A stretch of DNA of 64,000 nucleotides from contig JAWLCL010000004.1 in assembly GCA_041687255.1 (NCBI GenBank), positions 62,001-126,000 on the forward strand, in the 5' to 3' direction. Position 1 is the stretch's first letter; every line of letters starts with the position of its first letter. Shown here piece after piece: positions 17,567 to 25,778 of this stretch. Both the position numbers and the translations under genes were made by a program. The notes under the pieces are model-generated. The model made no database searches and was not told where the DNA came from. It was given only the letters and a program-made list of their open reading frames with translations. Source of the stretch: Mariniphaga sp041687255 (lineage in GTDB: Bacteria; Bacteroidota; Bacteroidia; Bacteroidales; Prolixibacteraceae).

Positions 17567-18565
17567 TTAATTTACAATTTCGGGTTTAATTACTTCAATA
17601 TTCTTTTTATTCAAAGTCTCTTTTAACTTAATGAACATTTTTTCATCCTCATAAGTTCCTATTATTGCTCCGCCTGAACCGGTAAATTTTGCTGAGGCAC
17701 CTGTAGAACGTGCTGAATCCACCATCTCAATATTACCCTTAGTAATTGGAATTAGGCTGCGGCGCAAATCAAAATTTGCGTTCATCAGGTTATGTATTGC
17801 AGTGTAATCTTTTTTATACAATGCATTGCGAAAATCTTCTGTAAAACCTGCCCATTTCTCCATGGCCTCTAACACTGTTTTCTCTCCGATGTTAAACCTG
17901 GCCCTAAGGTTATTGTGTAGAACTTCTGTTCCTTCCGATAAGTTTTTGCGGAATGCAATATACATAGTTGGAAAAAGTGAAGCATCCAGTGCTTCGTAGT
18001 GGCCAAATCCCTGCTTTTCCATGATTTTTTTGTCAAAATTCATATATACTGGCTGTGCATATGCTTGTGCAACTCTGTCCTGCAAACCGGCTGCTATGCC
18101 CAATTCCTTATCTTCAACGTTAAGGACCAGGTTAGCCAGTATGGGTTTTGGAATGGCTACGCCATAAAAAGAAATCAATGCTTTCATGCAGGCAGTAATA
18201 ATGGCGCTGCTTCCGGCCAATCCAAGGCGTAATGGAATATTGGAATCGTAACGGATAGTGAAATTACGCTCATCGAGCTGAATGTTACATTCCCTGCAAT
18301 AATCGTAAAACACTTTTATTGTTGCCTTTAACAACCGGATGCCTCCGTAATACCCCGATAAATTTACATTCTCAACAAGCTCTCCTATGCTGTTGAAGCT
18401 TGTTTTATCGAGCCGTTGAGGCTGAATGTCCAGTTCGGGGGTATGATACAACTGAACTTTTGCTTCAAAATTTTTAAACAGAAATGCAATCGTTTTTCCG
18501 TAGTAGCCATCGGAAGGATTGCCAATCACGGCAGCTCTTGGATGACAATAAGTTTCAATAATCAT
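17567..18565 (-). CDS. GHMP kinase, plant-glucuronokinase-like
   Basis: A sugar kinase of 332 residues in the GHMP superfamily. It has an NPSDGYYGKTIAF motif near residue 16, a GYYGGIRLL block at 71, the glycine-rich ATP loop PLRLGLAGSSAII at 111-123, ELGIAAGLQDRVAQAY at 154-169 and the C-terminal KFTGSGGAIIG loop. From memory, these blocks follow plant glucuronokinase (glucuronate + ATP to glucuronate 1-phosphate) in order and wording much more closely than bacterial galactokinase or mevalonate kinase; a real galactokinase lies elsewhere in this window. It is tightly packed with galU downstream and an acyl-CoA ligase upstream. Galacturonokinase or another sugar 1-kinase are alternatives. Confidence 0.72.
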   Translation of the reverse strand: MIIETYCHPRAAVIGNPSDGYYGKTIAFLFKNFEAKVQLYHTPELDIQPQRLDKTSFNSIGELVENVNLSGYYGGIRLLKATIKVFYDYCRECNIQLDERNFTIRYDSNIPLRLGLAGSSAIITACMKALISFYGVAIPKPILANLVLNVEDKELGIAAGLQDRVAQAYAQPVYMNFDKKIMEKQGFGHYEALDASLFPTMYIAFRKNLSEGTEVLHNNLRARFNIGEKTVLEAMEKWAGFTEDFRNALYKKDYTAIHNLMNANFDLRRSLIPITKGNIEMVDSARSTGASAKFTGSGGAIIGTYEDEKMFIKLKETLNKKNIEVIKPEIVN

Positions 18566-18581
18566 ATTTAAATGTCTGTGT

Positions 18582-20486
18582 TTATGAATTCCATTTTTTC
18601 ATGGCCTCAAAATTCACAATGTTTTCAGGAATACGGGCCAGTGGTGTATATAGAAATTCCAGCTGTCTGCTGAAGCGTTCAACAATCTTGCCCCGAACCA
18701 TTTTCATGGTGGCATTCAGCAACCCATTTTCCTGGTTGAAGTTTTCGGGTAATACAACAAATGCAGCCGGCAGCCACCTGTCAGGAAACATTCCTTCATG
18801 TTCGCCTCCCTTTTTATATTTGTTAATTTCGTCGCTTATTATATTCAAAGCTTTCCTGTTTCCTTCCTCGCTTCCCGGTTCAATATGATGCTTTACAAGT
18901 TCCCTGTTAATTGCATCCATTTCAGGAACAAGCATAGCTGTTGTGTAAGGATTCTGATTGTTGTAAAGCAATATCTGCTGGATGTAGGGTGATTGTTCTA
19001 CTATGGCCTCCTCAATTCCCTCCGGACTGTATTTCTCGCCGTCATTTCCAATTAACAGACTTTTAAACCGGCCAAGAACATACAGGAAACCGTCTTTATC
19101 CATGTAACCCATATCGCCGGTGTGCAACCAGCCATTTTTAATGGTTTCAGCGGTAGCTGCGGGGTTGTCCCAATACCCAAGCATAACATTATCGCCTTTT
19201 ATTACAATTTCTCCTTTTTGACCAACAGGCAACTCATTGCCCTGTTCATCCAGTATTTTGAGGTCAAGATATTTAACCAGACGGCCCGATGAACCGAATT
19301 TTATGGCATGCAGCGCATTTGAAGAAATTACCGGTGAGGCTTCGGTAAGTCCGTACCCCTGGCATATGGGCATCCCAATGGCATAAAAAAAACGTTGCAA
19401 CTCAACATCAAGAAGAGCGCCACCTCCGATAAAAAACTGCAGGTTGCCGCCAAAACCTTCCCGTATTTTTGAGAAGAGTATCTTATCGAAAACTGTCAGC
19501 AAAGGTTTTAGAATAAACTTCCAGCCTTTACCACGGTCATATCCCGATCCATTATAAATGTAGCTTACTTTTAGAGCAAATTCAAACAACTTATACAGTG
19601 TTTCCCCTTTTTTGCGGATCTGGCCTTCGATGTTTTGCCTGAATTTCTTTGAAAAGGCAGGAACACTCATCATGAGTGCAGGTTTAATTTCCTTAATGTT
19701 CTGCGGTATATTCTTTAATGTTTCCAATGGTGATTTGCCAACTTCAACCGACGCTATGCTTGCTCCTTTATACATAAAGGCATACAGGCAACAGGTATGT
19801 GCAAAAGCATGATCCCAGGGAAGAATGGCCAGTGTTGCCCAATCAGAATGCAGTTCCATAAGGGTATTCGACTGTACAACATTGGCGGCATAATTCAGGT
19901 GTGAAAGCATTATTCCCTTAGGGTCGGCCGTCGTTCCCGAAGTATAACTGATGTTGGCCAGGTCATTGGGTTTTATGCTTTTCCAAACTGCCTCTGTTTC
20001 TTCCTTATAGGTTTTCCGGTACTTTTCTCCATCCAGTAAAAGTTGCCGGTAGTTTACATCATTCTTTCCCGGCTTTTCTTTTCCATCAATATATATAATC
20101 TTTTTCAGCTTAGGAAGCTTTTTTCTGATGGTTTCCACTTTCGCGGCGTAAGGAGCCGAAACAAAAATATACTTGCTTCCACTGTGCTTCAGCCTGAAAA
20201 CAAGTTCGTTTTCCTGTAACCGGATCGAAAGAGGAACATTTACCCCACCGGCATAAAGCATACCCAGCTCACTGATTATCCAGTCGTTTCTCCCGTCGGA
20301 AAGCAGTCCTGAACGTTCACCCGGCTTCATCCCTATGGAAATTAATCCCGCCGCAAGATTCAACACCTGCTCACGGGTTTCCTTATAGGTAGTACCTTTA
20401 TACTCTCCTTCCTTTTTTTCCCACAGGTAAATGTTGTCGGGATAACGGCTTAACGTTGACTCGAACAGTTCAATTATCGATTTCAT
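18582..20486 (-). CDS. Long-chain acyl-CoA synthetase (AMP-binding)
   Basis: An ANL enzyme of 634 residues, typical of long-chain fatty acid-CoA ligases. It shows the P-loop ISYTSGTTADPKGIMLSH, a central QGYGLTEASPVIS adenine motif, LHTGDMGYMDKDGFLYVLGR and a C-terminal lysine region near TMKMVRGKIVERF. It activates fatty acids to acyl-CoA for lipid synthesis or degradation. It lies 16 bp upstream of the GHMP kinase on the same strand, so the three genes are probably co-transcribed, although no obvious metabolic link joins fatty acid activation to the sugar pair. Confidence 0.88.
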   Translation of the reverse strand: MKSIIELFESTLSRYPDNIYLWEKKEGEYKGTTYKETREQVLNLAAGLISIGMKPGERSGLLSDGRNDWIISELGMLYAGGVNVPLSIRLQENELVFRLKHSGSKYIFVSAPYAAKVETIRKKLPKLKKIIYIDGKEKPGKNDVNYRQLLLDGEKYRKTYKEETEAVWKSIKPNDLANISYTSGTTADPKGIMLSHLNYAANVVQSNTLMELHSDWATLAILPWDHAFAHTCCLYAFMYKGASIASVEVGKSPLETLKNIPQNIKEIKPALMMSVPAFSKKFRQNIEGQIRKKGETLYKLFEFALKVSYIYNGSGYDRGKGWKFILKPLLTVFDKILFSKIREGFGGNLQFFIGGGALLDVELQRFFYAIGMPICQGYGLTEASPVISSNALHAIKFGSSGRLVKYLDLKILDEQGNELPVGQKGEIVIKGDNVMLGYWDNPAATAETIKNGWLHTGDMGYMDKDGFLYVLGRFKSLLIGNDGEKYSPEGIEEAIVEQSPYIQQILLYNNQNPYTTAMLVPEMDAINRELVKHHIEPGSEEGNRKALNIISDEINKYKKGGEHEGMFPDRWLPAAFVVLPENFNQENGLLNATMKMVRGKIVERFSRQLEFLYTPLARIPENIVNFEAMKKWNS

Positions 20487-20655
20487 TTTTAATTCAGGTA
20501 TTTTTGGTAATTATAATTAACTCTGTTAAAAAGAAAATATGTTGTTCCTCATTGTTAAATGTAGAATAATAAATACGATCTGCTGCAGTCAAATGTAAGT
20601 TAACAAAAAAATGGATTGCCAGTAAATTTATTTATAGTCGCTAAAGGTTAAAAAA

Positions 20656-21702
20656 CTATTCCGTCACAAACTTATAAATCGTTTTTTCCTTGTAGGTTTC
20701 CCCCGGCTGCAATAAAGTCGTGGGGAAATTCGGATGGTTTACTGAATCTGGATAATGCTGGGTTTCAAGCGCGACCCCTGAATAGGGGCCTAACTTTTTC
20801 TCGCCTTCAATAATAAGTTCCGGAATCCAGTAACCTGTATAAAGTTGCAACCCGGGCTGGGTGGTATACACCTCCACCTGGCGGCCGCTTTTTTTCTCAC
20901 GCAGGGTTCCTGCATGTATTAATTCTCCTTTCTCGTTATCCAGAACAAAATTATCATCGTATCCTGTAGTAAGTTCGTCCAGGTCTTTGGCAAACGATTT
21001 GAAATCACTGAAATCTAATGGCGATAAGGCTGTTGAAACAATTTCCCCCGTGGGTATCTGACGTATCATTTCAGTCATCTTATCCGAATTTAGCTTCAAT
21101 TCGTGTTGCAGTATGTTTTCCCTGCCACCTGTCAGATTGAAATAGGTGTGGTTGGTAAGGTTTACAACAGTTAACTCATCTGTCGTTGCTGTATATTCAA
21201 TGATTAATTCATTGTTATTGTTTAGAAGGTATGTACAGCTAACATCTAAATTGCCGGGATATTTTTCCTCCAGGTGAGGACTGTGATAACTGAGTTTAAT
21301 ACCTGCTGCATCTTGCTGTTCAACGATTTCCGCTTCCCATAATCTTTTATCGAATCCAATCTCTCCGCCATGTAAATGATTTGGTCCGTTGTTTATGGCT
21401 AACGGATACGACTTGCCGCCGATTTCAAGGTGGCCTCTTGCTATCCTGTTGCCAAAACGACCGATTATCGCCCCGAAATAGGGGTACTTTTCGAGATATT
21501 CTTTACTGAGATAGGTTTCCAGATTATCAAAGCCGCAAACAACATTCTCTTGCTTTCCTTGCTTATCCGGCATTTCTATGCTCGTGATTATTCCACCGTA
21601 GTTGGTTATTTTTACTGTAACTCCATTGTCATTTTTGAGTATATACAGTTGGGTTTCCCTGCCATCGGGAAGTTTGCCGAATGATGCTGTTTGTACGCTC
21701 AT
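20656..21702 (-). CDS. galM: Aldose 1-epimerase (galactose mutarotase)
   Basis: Interconverts the anomers of galactose/glucose. Motifs: YGGIITSIEMPDKQGK, the GRFGNRIARG segment, NNGPNHLHGGEIGFDKRLW with a catalytic histidine, NLTNHTYFNLTG with the second histidine, and ALETQHYPDSVNHPNFP near the C-terminus with the catalytic glutamate region. I choose the ATG giving MSVQTASFGKLPDG; an ATG nine codons upstream (ending at 21729) is possible. The gene diverges from a GntR regulator and galK, forming a galactose-use neighbourhood. Confidence 0.95.
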   Translation of the reverse strand: MSVQTASFGKLPDGRETQLYILKNDNGVTVKITNYGGIITSIEMPDKQGKQENVVCGFDNLETYLSKEYLEKYPYFGAIIGRFGNRIARGHLEIGGKSYPLAINNGPNHLHGGEIGFDKRLWEAEIVEQQDAAGIKLSYHSPHLEEKYPGNLDVSCTYLLNNNNELIIEYTATTDELTVVNLTNHTYFNLTGGRENILQHELKLNSDKMTEMIRQIPTGEIVSTALSPLDFSDFKSFAKDLDELTTGYDDNFVLDNEKGELIHAGTLREKKSGRQVEVYTTQPGLQLYTGYWIPELIIEGEKKLGPYSGVALETQHYPDSVNHPNFPTTLLQPGETYKEKTIYKFVTE

Positions 21703-21794
21703 ACTTTTTAATTTTATTAAGTTTTGCATTTATGTACAAAAATGCAAAAAATGGTGCAGTAAAACGGCAGCTAATCTTAGTTTTTAAAACATGA

Positions 21795-21823
21795 TTGTAT
21801 TTTTTGGGATTTAGCTATATTTG
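21795..21823 (+). promoter_or_regulatory. Promoter for the GntR-family regulator gene
   Basis: TATATTTG matches the Bacteroidota -7 box TAnnTTTG, with TTG 18 bp upstream as the -33 element. The predicted transcription start lies about 17 bp before the proposed TTG start codon, leaving a very short leader. Confidence 0.6.
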
Positions 21824-21846
21824 TTCTCTACCTAATTTTTAAACCA

Positions 21847-22848
21847 TTGAAAAGAGTCATAACCATAAGTGAAAAATCATTATTGCCAAAATACAGGCAA
21901 ATCATTGACTCCCTTTGTATGTCCATTGAAAACGGCGTTTTAAAGAAAGGGGATAAAATTCCATCGATTAACCAGATATGCACTGAATTTAATCTCAGTC
22001 GGGATACAGTAATGTATGCATTTAATGAATTGAAATCAAAAGGAATACTTCTAAGCCAGCCCGGAAAAGGGTATTATCTTGCCACGAGTGAAACTCATCG
22101 GGATGAAAAAATCTTTGTTCTTTTTGATGAGTTTAATGCTCTTAAGGAAGATTTATTCAATGCGCTGGTTAATTCCATTAAAGGACGAGGGCAGGTAGAA
22201 GTATTTTTCCATAACTATAACCCCAGGCTGTTTAAGACCCTTATCCAGGAAAGTACCGGCAGGTATACATCCTATATAATAATGCCTGCCTCTTTTGATA
22301 ATGTTGGCCATCTGATTTCCAAACTGCCCTCCGACCATGTTTATATTCTTGACCGTATCCGACCTGAACTTAAATCTTATCCGGTAGTTTATCAGGATTT
22401 CGAACAGGATTTTTATGATGCCCTTGTGAGCGGGCGTTTAATGCTGAAAAAGTACATGAAGCTCGTATTTATTCATTCCGACGGAAAGGAACCAATTGAA
22501 CGGGTTAAGGGGTTTTTACGTTTTTGCCGGGAATATAATATTAATCATCAGATAGTCAAATCGATAGATGGTAACCGGCCTGAGCTGTATGAAGCCTGGT
22601 TTGCCACCTCCGACCGAGACCTGGTTCGGCTTGTACAAATGGCCAAAGAATATAAATTTAAACTGGGAAAGAAATTTGGAATCGTTTCATTTAACGATAC
22701 CATGCTAAAAGAAGTGGTTGCTGGAGGAATTACCACTATTTCAACCGATTTTGCCGAGATGGGCAGGAACCTTGCAGCTTTAATATTAAATCAAAAAAAA
22801 GGATCCATCCGGAATCCATCAAAAATGATTATCAGAAAAAGCCTTTAG
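21847..22848 (+). CDS. GntR-family regulator with a periplasmic-binding-protein-like sugar-sensing domain
   Basis: A chimeric repressor of 333 residues: an N-terminal GntR winged helix (PKYRQIIDSLCMSIENGVLKKG, then IPSINQICTEFNLSRDTVMYAFNELKSKG) followed by a LacI-like sugar-binding domain (SYIIMPASF, VYILDRI, FGIVSFNDTMLKEVVAGGITTISTDF). This architecture is common in Bacteroidota for arabinose, fucose or galactose regulators. It precedes galK and a sugar transporter and diverges from galM, so galactose is the likely signal. No ATG is available at the right place, and the start appears to be a TTG. Confidence 0.87.
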   Translation: MKRVITISEKSLLPKYRQIIDSLCMSIENGVLKKGDKIPSINQICTEFNLSRDTVMYAFNELKSKGILLSQPGKGYYLATSETHRDEKIFVLFDEFNALKEDLFNALVNSIKGRGQVEVFFHNYNPRLFKTLIQESTGRYTSYIIMPASFDNVGHLISKLPSDHVYILDRIRPELKSYPVVYQDFEQDFYDALVSGRLMLKKYMKLVFIHSDGKEPIERVKGFLRFCREYNINHQIVKSIDGNRPELYEAWFATSDRDLVRLVQMAKEYKFKLGKKFGIVSFNDTMLKEVVAGGITTISTDFAEMGRNLAALILNQKKGSIRNPSKMIIRKSL

Positions 22849-22897
22849 TTCACAACTGGAAAGTGACATTTTTTATACAATTTACATTTTTAAAATA

Positions 22898-22916
22898 TAT
22901 ATTTGCCCTACTAGTA
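22898..22916 (+). promoter_or_regulatory. Candidate galK promoter and overlapping palindrome
   Basis: TATATTTG fits the -7 box, although no good -33 TTG is seen. TACTAGTA, a perfect 8-bp palindrome, lies three bases downstream, at the expected transcription start, where a repressor site would work. GntR binding is inferred from position only. Confidence 0.4.
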
Positions 22917-22951
22917 CCTGCCAGTAAGTTATTCATATAAATAAAGAAGTT

Positions 22952-24115
22952 ATGACAGTTGATCAATTAAAAGAAAAGTTTATCGAAAAATATGGTGAAG
23001 GTGAACTGAGTGGATATTTTTCACCCGGACGCGTAAACCTTATTGGTGAGCACACCGACTACAACGGCGGATATGTTTTCCCTTGTGCCATCAGTTTTGG
23101 GAACTACTGCCTGATTCGTAAAACCGACCGCAAAACGGTTCGTTTTGCTTCTCTTAACATGGATTTTGAAACTGAAATAGGCATTGCCGATTTGAATAAA
23201 CCTGTTGGTAAGGAATGGGTAAATTATCCTATTGGCGTTTTTGCACAGTTTCTGAAACGTGGAATTGTTTTTGACCAGGGAGCCGACTTGTTATTTTATG
23301 GAAATGTTCCCAACGGAGCAGGGCTGTCTTCTTCTGCTGCACTGGAGATGGTGACAGCTGTGGCAGTTAACGATACCTGGAAGTTTAATGTTGACCGAAT
23401 TGATCTTATAAAAATGGCCCAAAAGGCTGAGCATGAATTTGCAGGAGTAATGTGCGGAATTATGGACCAGTTTGCCTCCGGAATGGGTAAAGCCAATCAT
23501 GCCATTTTTCTCGATTGCGACACTCTTGAATACCACCTGGTTCCTGTTGAGCTGGATGGGGCAAAAATAGTTATCAGCAATACCAACAGCCCGCATAAAC
23601 TGGATTCCGGAATGTATAACCAACGGGTAGCTGAATGCCAGGAAGCAGTGAAGGAAATCAGCGAGTTGCTTAAACCAATAAAGGCGCTGGTGGAATGTTC
23701 GGTGAGCGAATTCCAGCAAATTGAAAAAAAGTTTACCGACGAAACTGCCAAAAAAAGAGCAAGGCATGTTATCGGCGAAATAGCCCGGACCGAGGAAGCG
23801 GTAAGGCAACTGAAGCATGGAAACCTGGAACGTTTTGGCGAGCTTATGAATGCTTCTCACGACTCGTTGCGTGATGATTACGAAGTGACCGGTTTTGAAC
23901 TGGATACCATGGTGGAAGAGGCCAGGAAAATTGATGGAGTTGTTGGTTCCCGAATGACGGGTGGTGGTTTCGGTGGTTGTACCGTCAGCATTGTGAAGGA
24001 TGAGGCTATCGATACATTTATCGAACAGGTAGGAAAAAATTATGAGGCAAAAACAGGATTAAAACCTGAAATCTATGTAGCCGAAATAAGTGACGGTTCA
24101 AAAAAGCTTTTCTAA
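22952..24115 (+). CDS. galK: Galactokinase
   Basis: Phosphorylates galactose to galactose 1-phosphate, the first committed step of the Leloir pathway. All GHMP galactokinase signatures are present: the substrate motif PGRVNLIGEHTDYNGGYVFP near residue 25, the ATP loop PNGAGLSSSAALE at about 115, and GGGFGGCTVSIV near the C-terminus. Length 387 is usual. It follows the GntR regulator by 103 bp and precedes an MFS sugar transporter by 70 bp. No galT or galE is visible in this window. Confidence 0.97.
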   Translation: MTVDQLKEKFIEKYGEGELSGYFSPGRVNLIGEHTDYNGGYVFPCAISFGNYCLIRKTDRKTVRFASLNMDFETEIGIADLNKPVGKEWVNYPIGVFAQFLKRGIVFDQGADLLFYGNVPNGAGLSSSAALEMVTAVAVNDTWKFNVDRIDLIKMAQKAEHEFAGVMCGIMDQFASGMGKANHAIFLDCDTLEYHLVPVELDGAKIVISNTNSPHKLDSGMYNQRVAECQEAVKEISELLKPIKALVECSVSEFQQIEKKFTDETAKKRARHVIGEIARTEEAVRQLKHGNLERFGELMNASHDSLRDDYEVTGFELDTMVEEARKIDGVVGSRMTGGGFGGCTVSIVKDEAIDTFIEQVGKNYEAKTGLKPEIYVAEISDGSKKLF

Positions 24116-24184
24116 AGATTGAATTCTGCTATATTCGCGAAGAATTTTAGTAAATACTTAAATTAATATTAAAAATCAAAGATT

Positions 24185-25615
24185 ATGAATCAACGTAAAA
24201 GTTATGTTCTGCCAATCATTATGATGATCCTGCTTTTTGGTATGATCGCATTTGTTACCAATTTGGCAGCTCCAATGGGGATTGTGCTGAAAAACCAGTT
24301 CAATGTGCCCAACTCTTTAGGAATGCTGGGGAACCTGGCTAATTTTATTGCATATGCCGTAATGGGAATTCCCGGCGGTATCCTGCTTACTAAAATCGGA
24401 TATAAGAAAACTGCTTTAATTGCTATTGCTGTTGGCTTTGTAGGTGTTGGTATTCAATACCTGTCAGGGCATGCCGAAAGTTTTGGAGTTTACCTGTTGG
24501 GTGCATTCATTGCAGGTTTCTCTATGTGTTTGCTGAACATTGTTGTAAACCCGATGCTGAATACCCTTGGGGGTGGCGGTAATAAAGGAAACCAGCTTAT
24601 ACAGGTTGGCGGTTCGTTTAACTCGGTAATGGCTACCTTCACTCCTGTTTTTGTTGGTATCCTTATCGGAGAAGCTACAAAAGCCCGTATTACTGATGTA
24701 TTCCCGATCATGTACATTGCTATGGCAGTATTTGCCCTGGTATTTTTTATCCTTTGGGCAACCCGTATTCCGGAGCCTCATGCGGATCAACCACAGGAAC
24801 CACTGGGTGGTCTGATGTCAGGAGCTCTGACTTTCCGTCATTTTGTATTGGGAGCAGTTGCAATATTTGTTTATGTAGGTGTTGAAGTTGGAACTCCCGG
24901 TATAGCAAATTTATGGATGACAACTCCAACTGTTGAACAGTCACAGGAAATTATTCAGCAATATAATACTACGGGTGGAAACCAGGAAATCAGTGAGGAT
25001 GCTTATGAAACGGCACAAAGAATTCTTGATGGCAGAGACACTGCCGGGTTTGGTATTGGAACCGGAATTGCCGGAGGTGTAGTAGGATTTTACTGGCTGC
25101 TGATGTTGGTAGGCCGTTTGTTCGGTGCCGGCTTCGGGCATAAAATTTCAAGTAAAACAATGTTAAGTTTTGCTTCAGGCTTAGGCGTGGGACTTGTTCT
25201 GCTGGCTATATTCTGGCCCGAAACCACCAGGATGTCTATGCCTACATTCAATGTGGTGGGAGGTGTAGTCCAATTTGGTATGGTACCTGTTCCCATTAAA
25301 TTTTTCTTTTTGGCACTGGTTGGCTTATGCACTTCAATTATGTGGGGAAGTATCTTTAATCTTGCCGTTGAAGGTTTGGGTAAATACCTGGCAGCTGCAT
25401 CCGGAATTTTCATGGTTTTGGTTGCCGGTGGTGGTATTCTTCCTGCAATCCAGGGATGGGTTGCCGATATTGCAAACTACCAGGTCAGCTATTGGGTAAT
25501 TGTTGCCGGATTGGGTTACCTGTTGTTCTATGGTGCTGTCGGAAGCAACGTAAATAAAAGAGCCGATGAACCTCAGTTGGAAGGTAAAACTGTTTTGGGT
25601 TCAAAAGAAAAGTAA
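24185..25615 (+). CDS. MFS sugar transporter, glucose/galactose:H+ symporter type (FucP/GluP)
   Basis: A polytopic membrane protein of 476 residues with about 12 hydrophobic segments. The first half shows TNLAAPMGIVLKNQF, GIPGGILLTKIGYKKTA and AGFSMCLLNIVVNPMLN, the motifs of the FucP/GluP family. It is probably a proton-coupled galactose or glucose importer. The spacing after galK and the paired hairpins after the stop suggest galK and this gene form one transcript. A long loop (about residues 250-285, between TM6 and TM7) is larger than in the E. coli members. Confidence 0.9.
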   Translation: MNQRKSYVLPIIMMILLFGMIAFVTNLAAPMGIVLKNQFNVPNSLGMLGNLANFIAYAVMGIPGGILLTKIGYKKTALIAIAVGFVGVGIQYLSGHAESFGVYLLGAFIAGFSMCLLNIVVNPMLNTLGGGGNKGNQLIQVGGSFNSVMATFTPVFVGILIGEATKARITDVFPIMYIAMAVFALVFFILWATRIPEPHADQPQEPLGGLMSGALTFRHFVLGAVAIFVYVGVEVGTPGIANLWMTTPTVEQSQEIIQQYNTTGGNQEISEDAYETAQRILDGRDTAGFGIGTGIAGGVVGFYWLLMLVGRLFGAGFGHKISSKTMLSFASGLGVGLVLLAIFWPETTRMSMPTFNVVGGVVQFGMVPVPIKFFFLALVGLCTSIMWGSIFNLAVEGLGKYLAAASGIFMVLVAGGGILPAIQGWVADIANYQVSYWVIVAGLGYLLFYGAVGSNVNKRADEPQLEGKTVLGSKEK

Positions 25616-25657
25616 TAAGCGAAAGCTGTTTATAGACCTGTTAAATACAGGCCATTT

Positions 25658-25693
25658 ACAAACCGTTTCAGGGGCAGCCCTGAAGCGGTTTGT
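25658..25693 (+). terminator. Strong hairpin after the galK-MFS operon
   Basis: A 16-bp stem (ACAAACCGTTTCAGGG paired with CCCTGAAGCGGTTTGT, one T-G pair) around a GCAG tetraloop. It lies 42 bp after the transporter stop. The downstream T-run is weak, so it could also protect the mRNA end. Confidence 0.7.
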
Positions 25694-25706
25694 TCTTAAA
25701 AGGGTG

Positions 25707-25726
25707 CAGCGGATTCCGATCCGCTG
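25707..25726. other. Second hairpin between the MFS gene and ettA
   Basis: CAGCGGAT-TCCG-ATCCGCTG is a perfect 8-bp stem with a 4-base loop. It has no adjoining T-run and lies between two better terminator hairpins. Confidence 0.5.
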
Positions 25727-25744
25727 ATTAAGTTCATACCAAAA

Positions 25745-25774
25745 AAAAAGCTGCCGTAGTGCCGGCAGCTTTTT
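25745..25774. terminator. Bidirectional terminator between the MFS gene and ettA
   Basis: A perfect 12-bp stem, AAAAAGCTGCCG/CGGCAGCTTTTT, with a 6-base loop. It ends in T-runs on both strands and begins 4 bp after the ettA stop. It should end transcription arriving from either side. Confidence 0.9.
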
Positions 25775-25778
25775 AATC

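Noticed and set aside
17567..18565. A second galactokinase
   Set aside because: Its substrate motif lacks the galactokinase GEHTDYNGG signature, which the galK gene at 23 kb has.
23291..23860. A 189-codon open frame antisense to galK
   Set aside because: galK on the other strand has every signature motif; the antisense frame has no recognisable domain.
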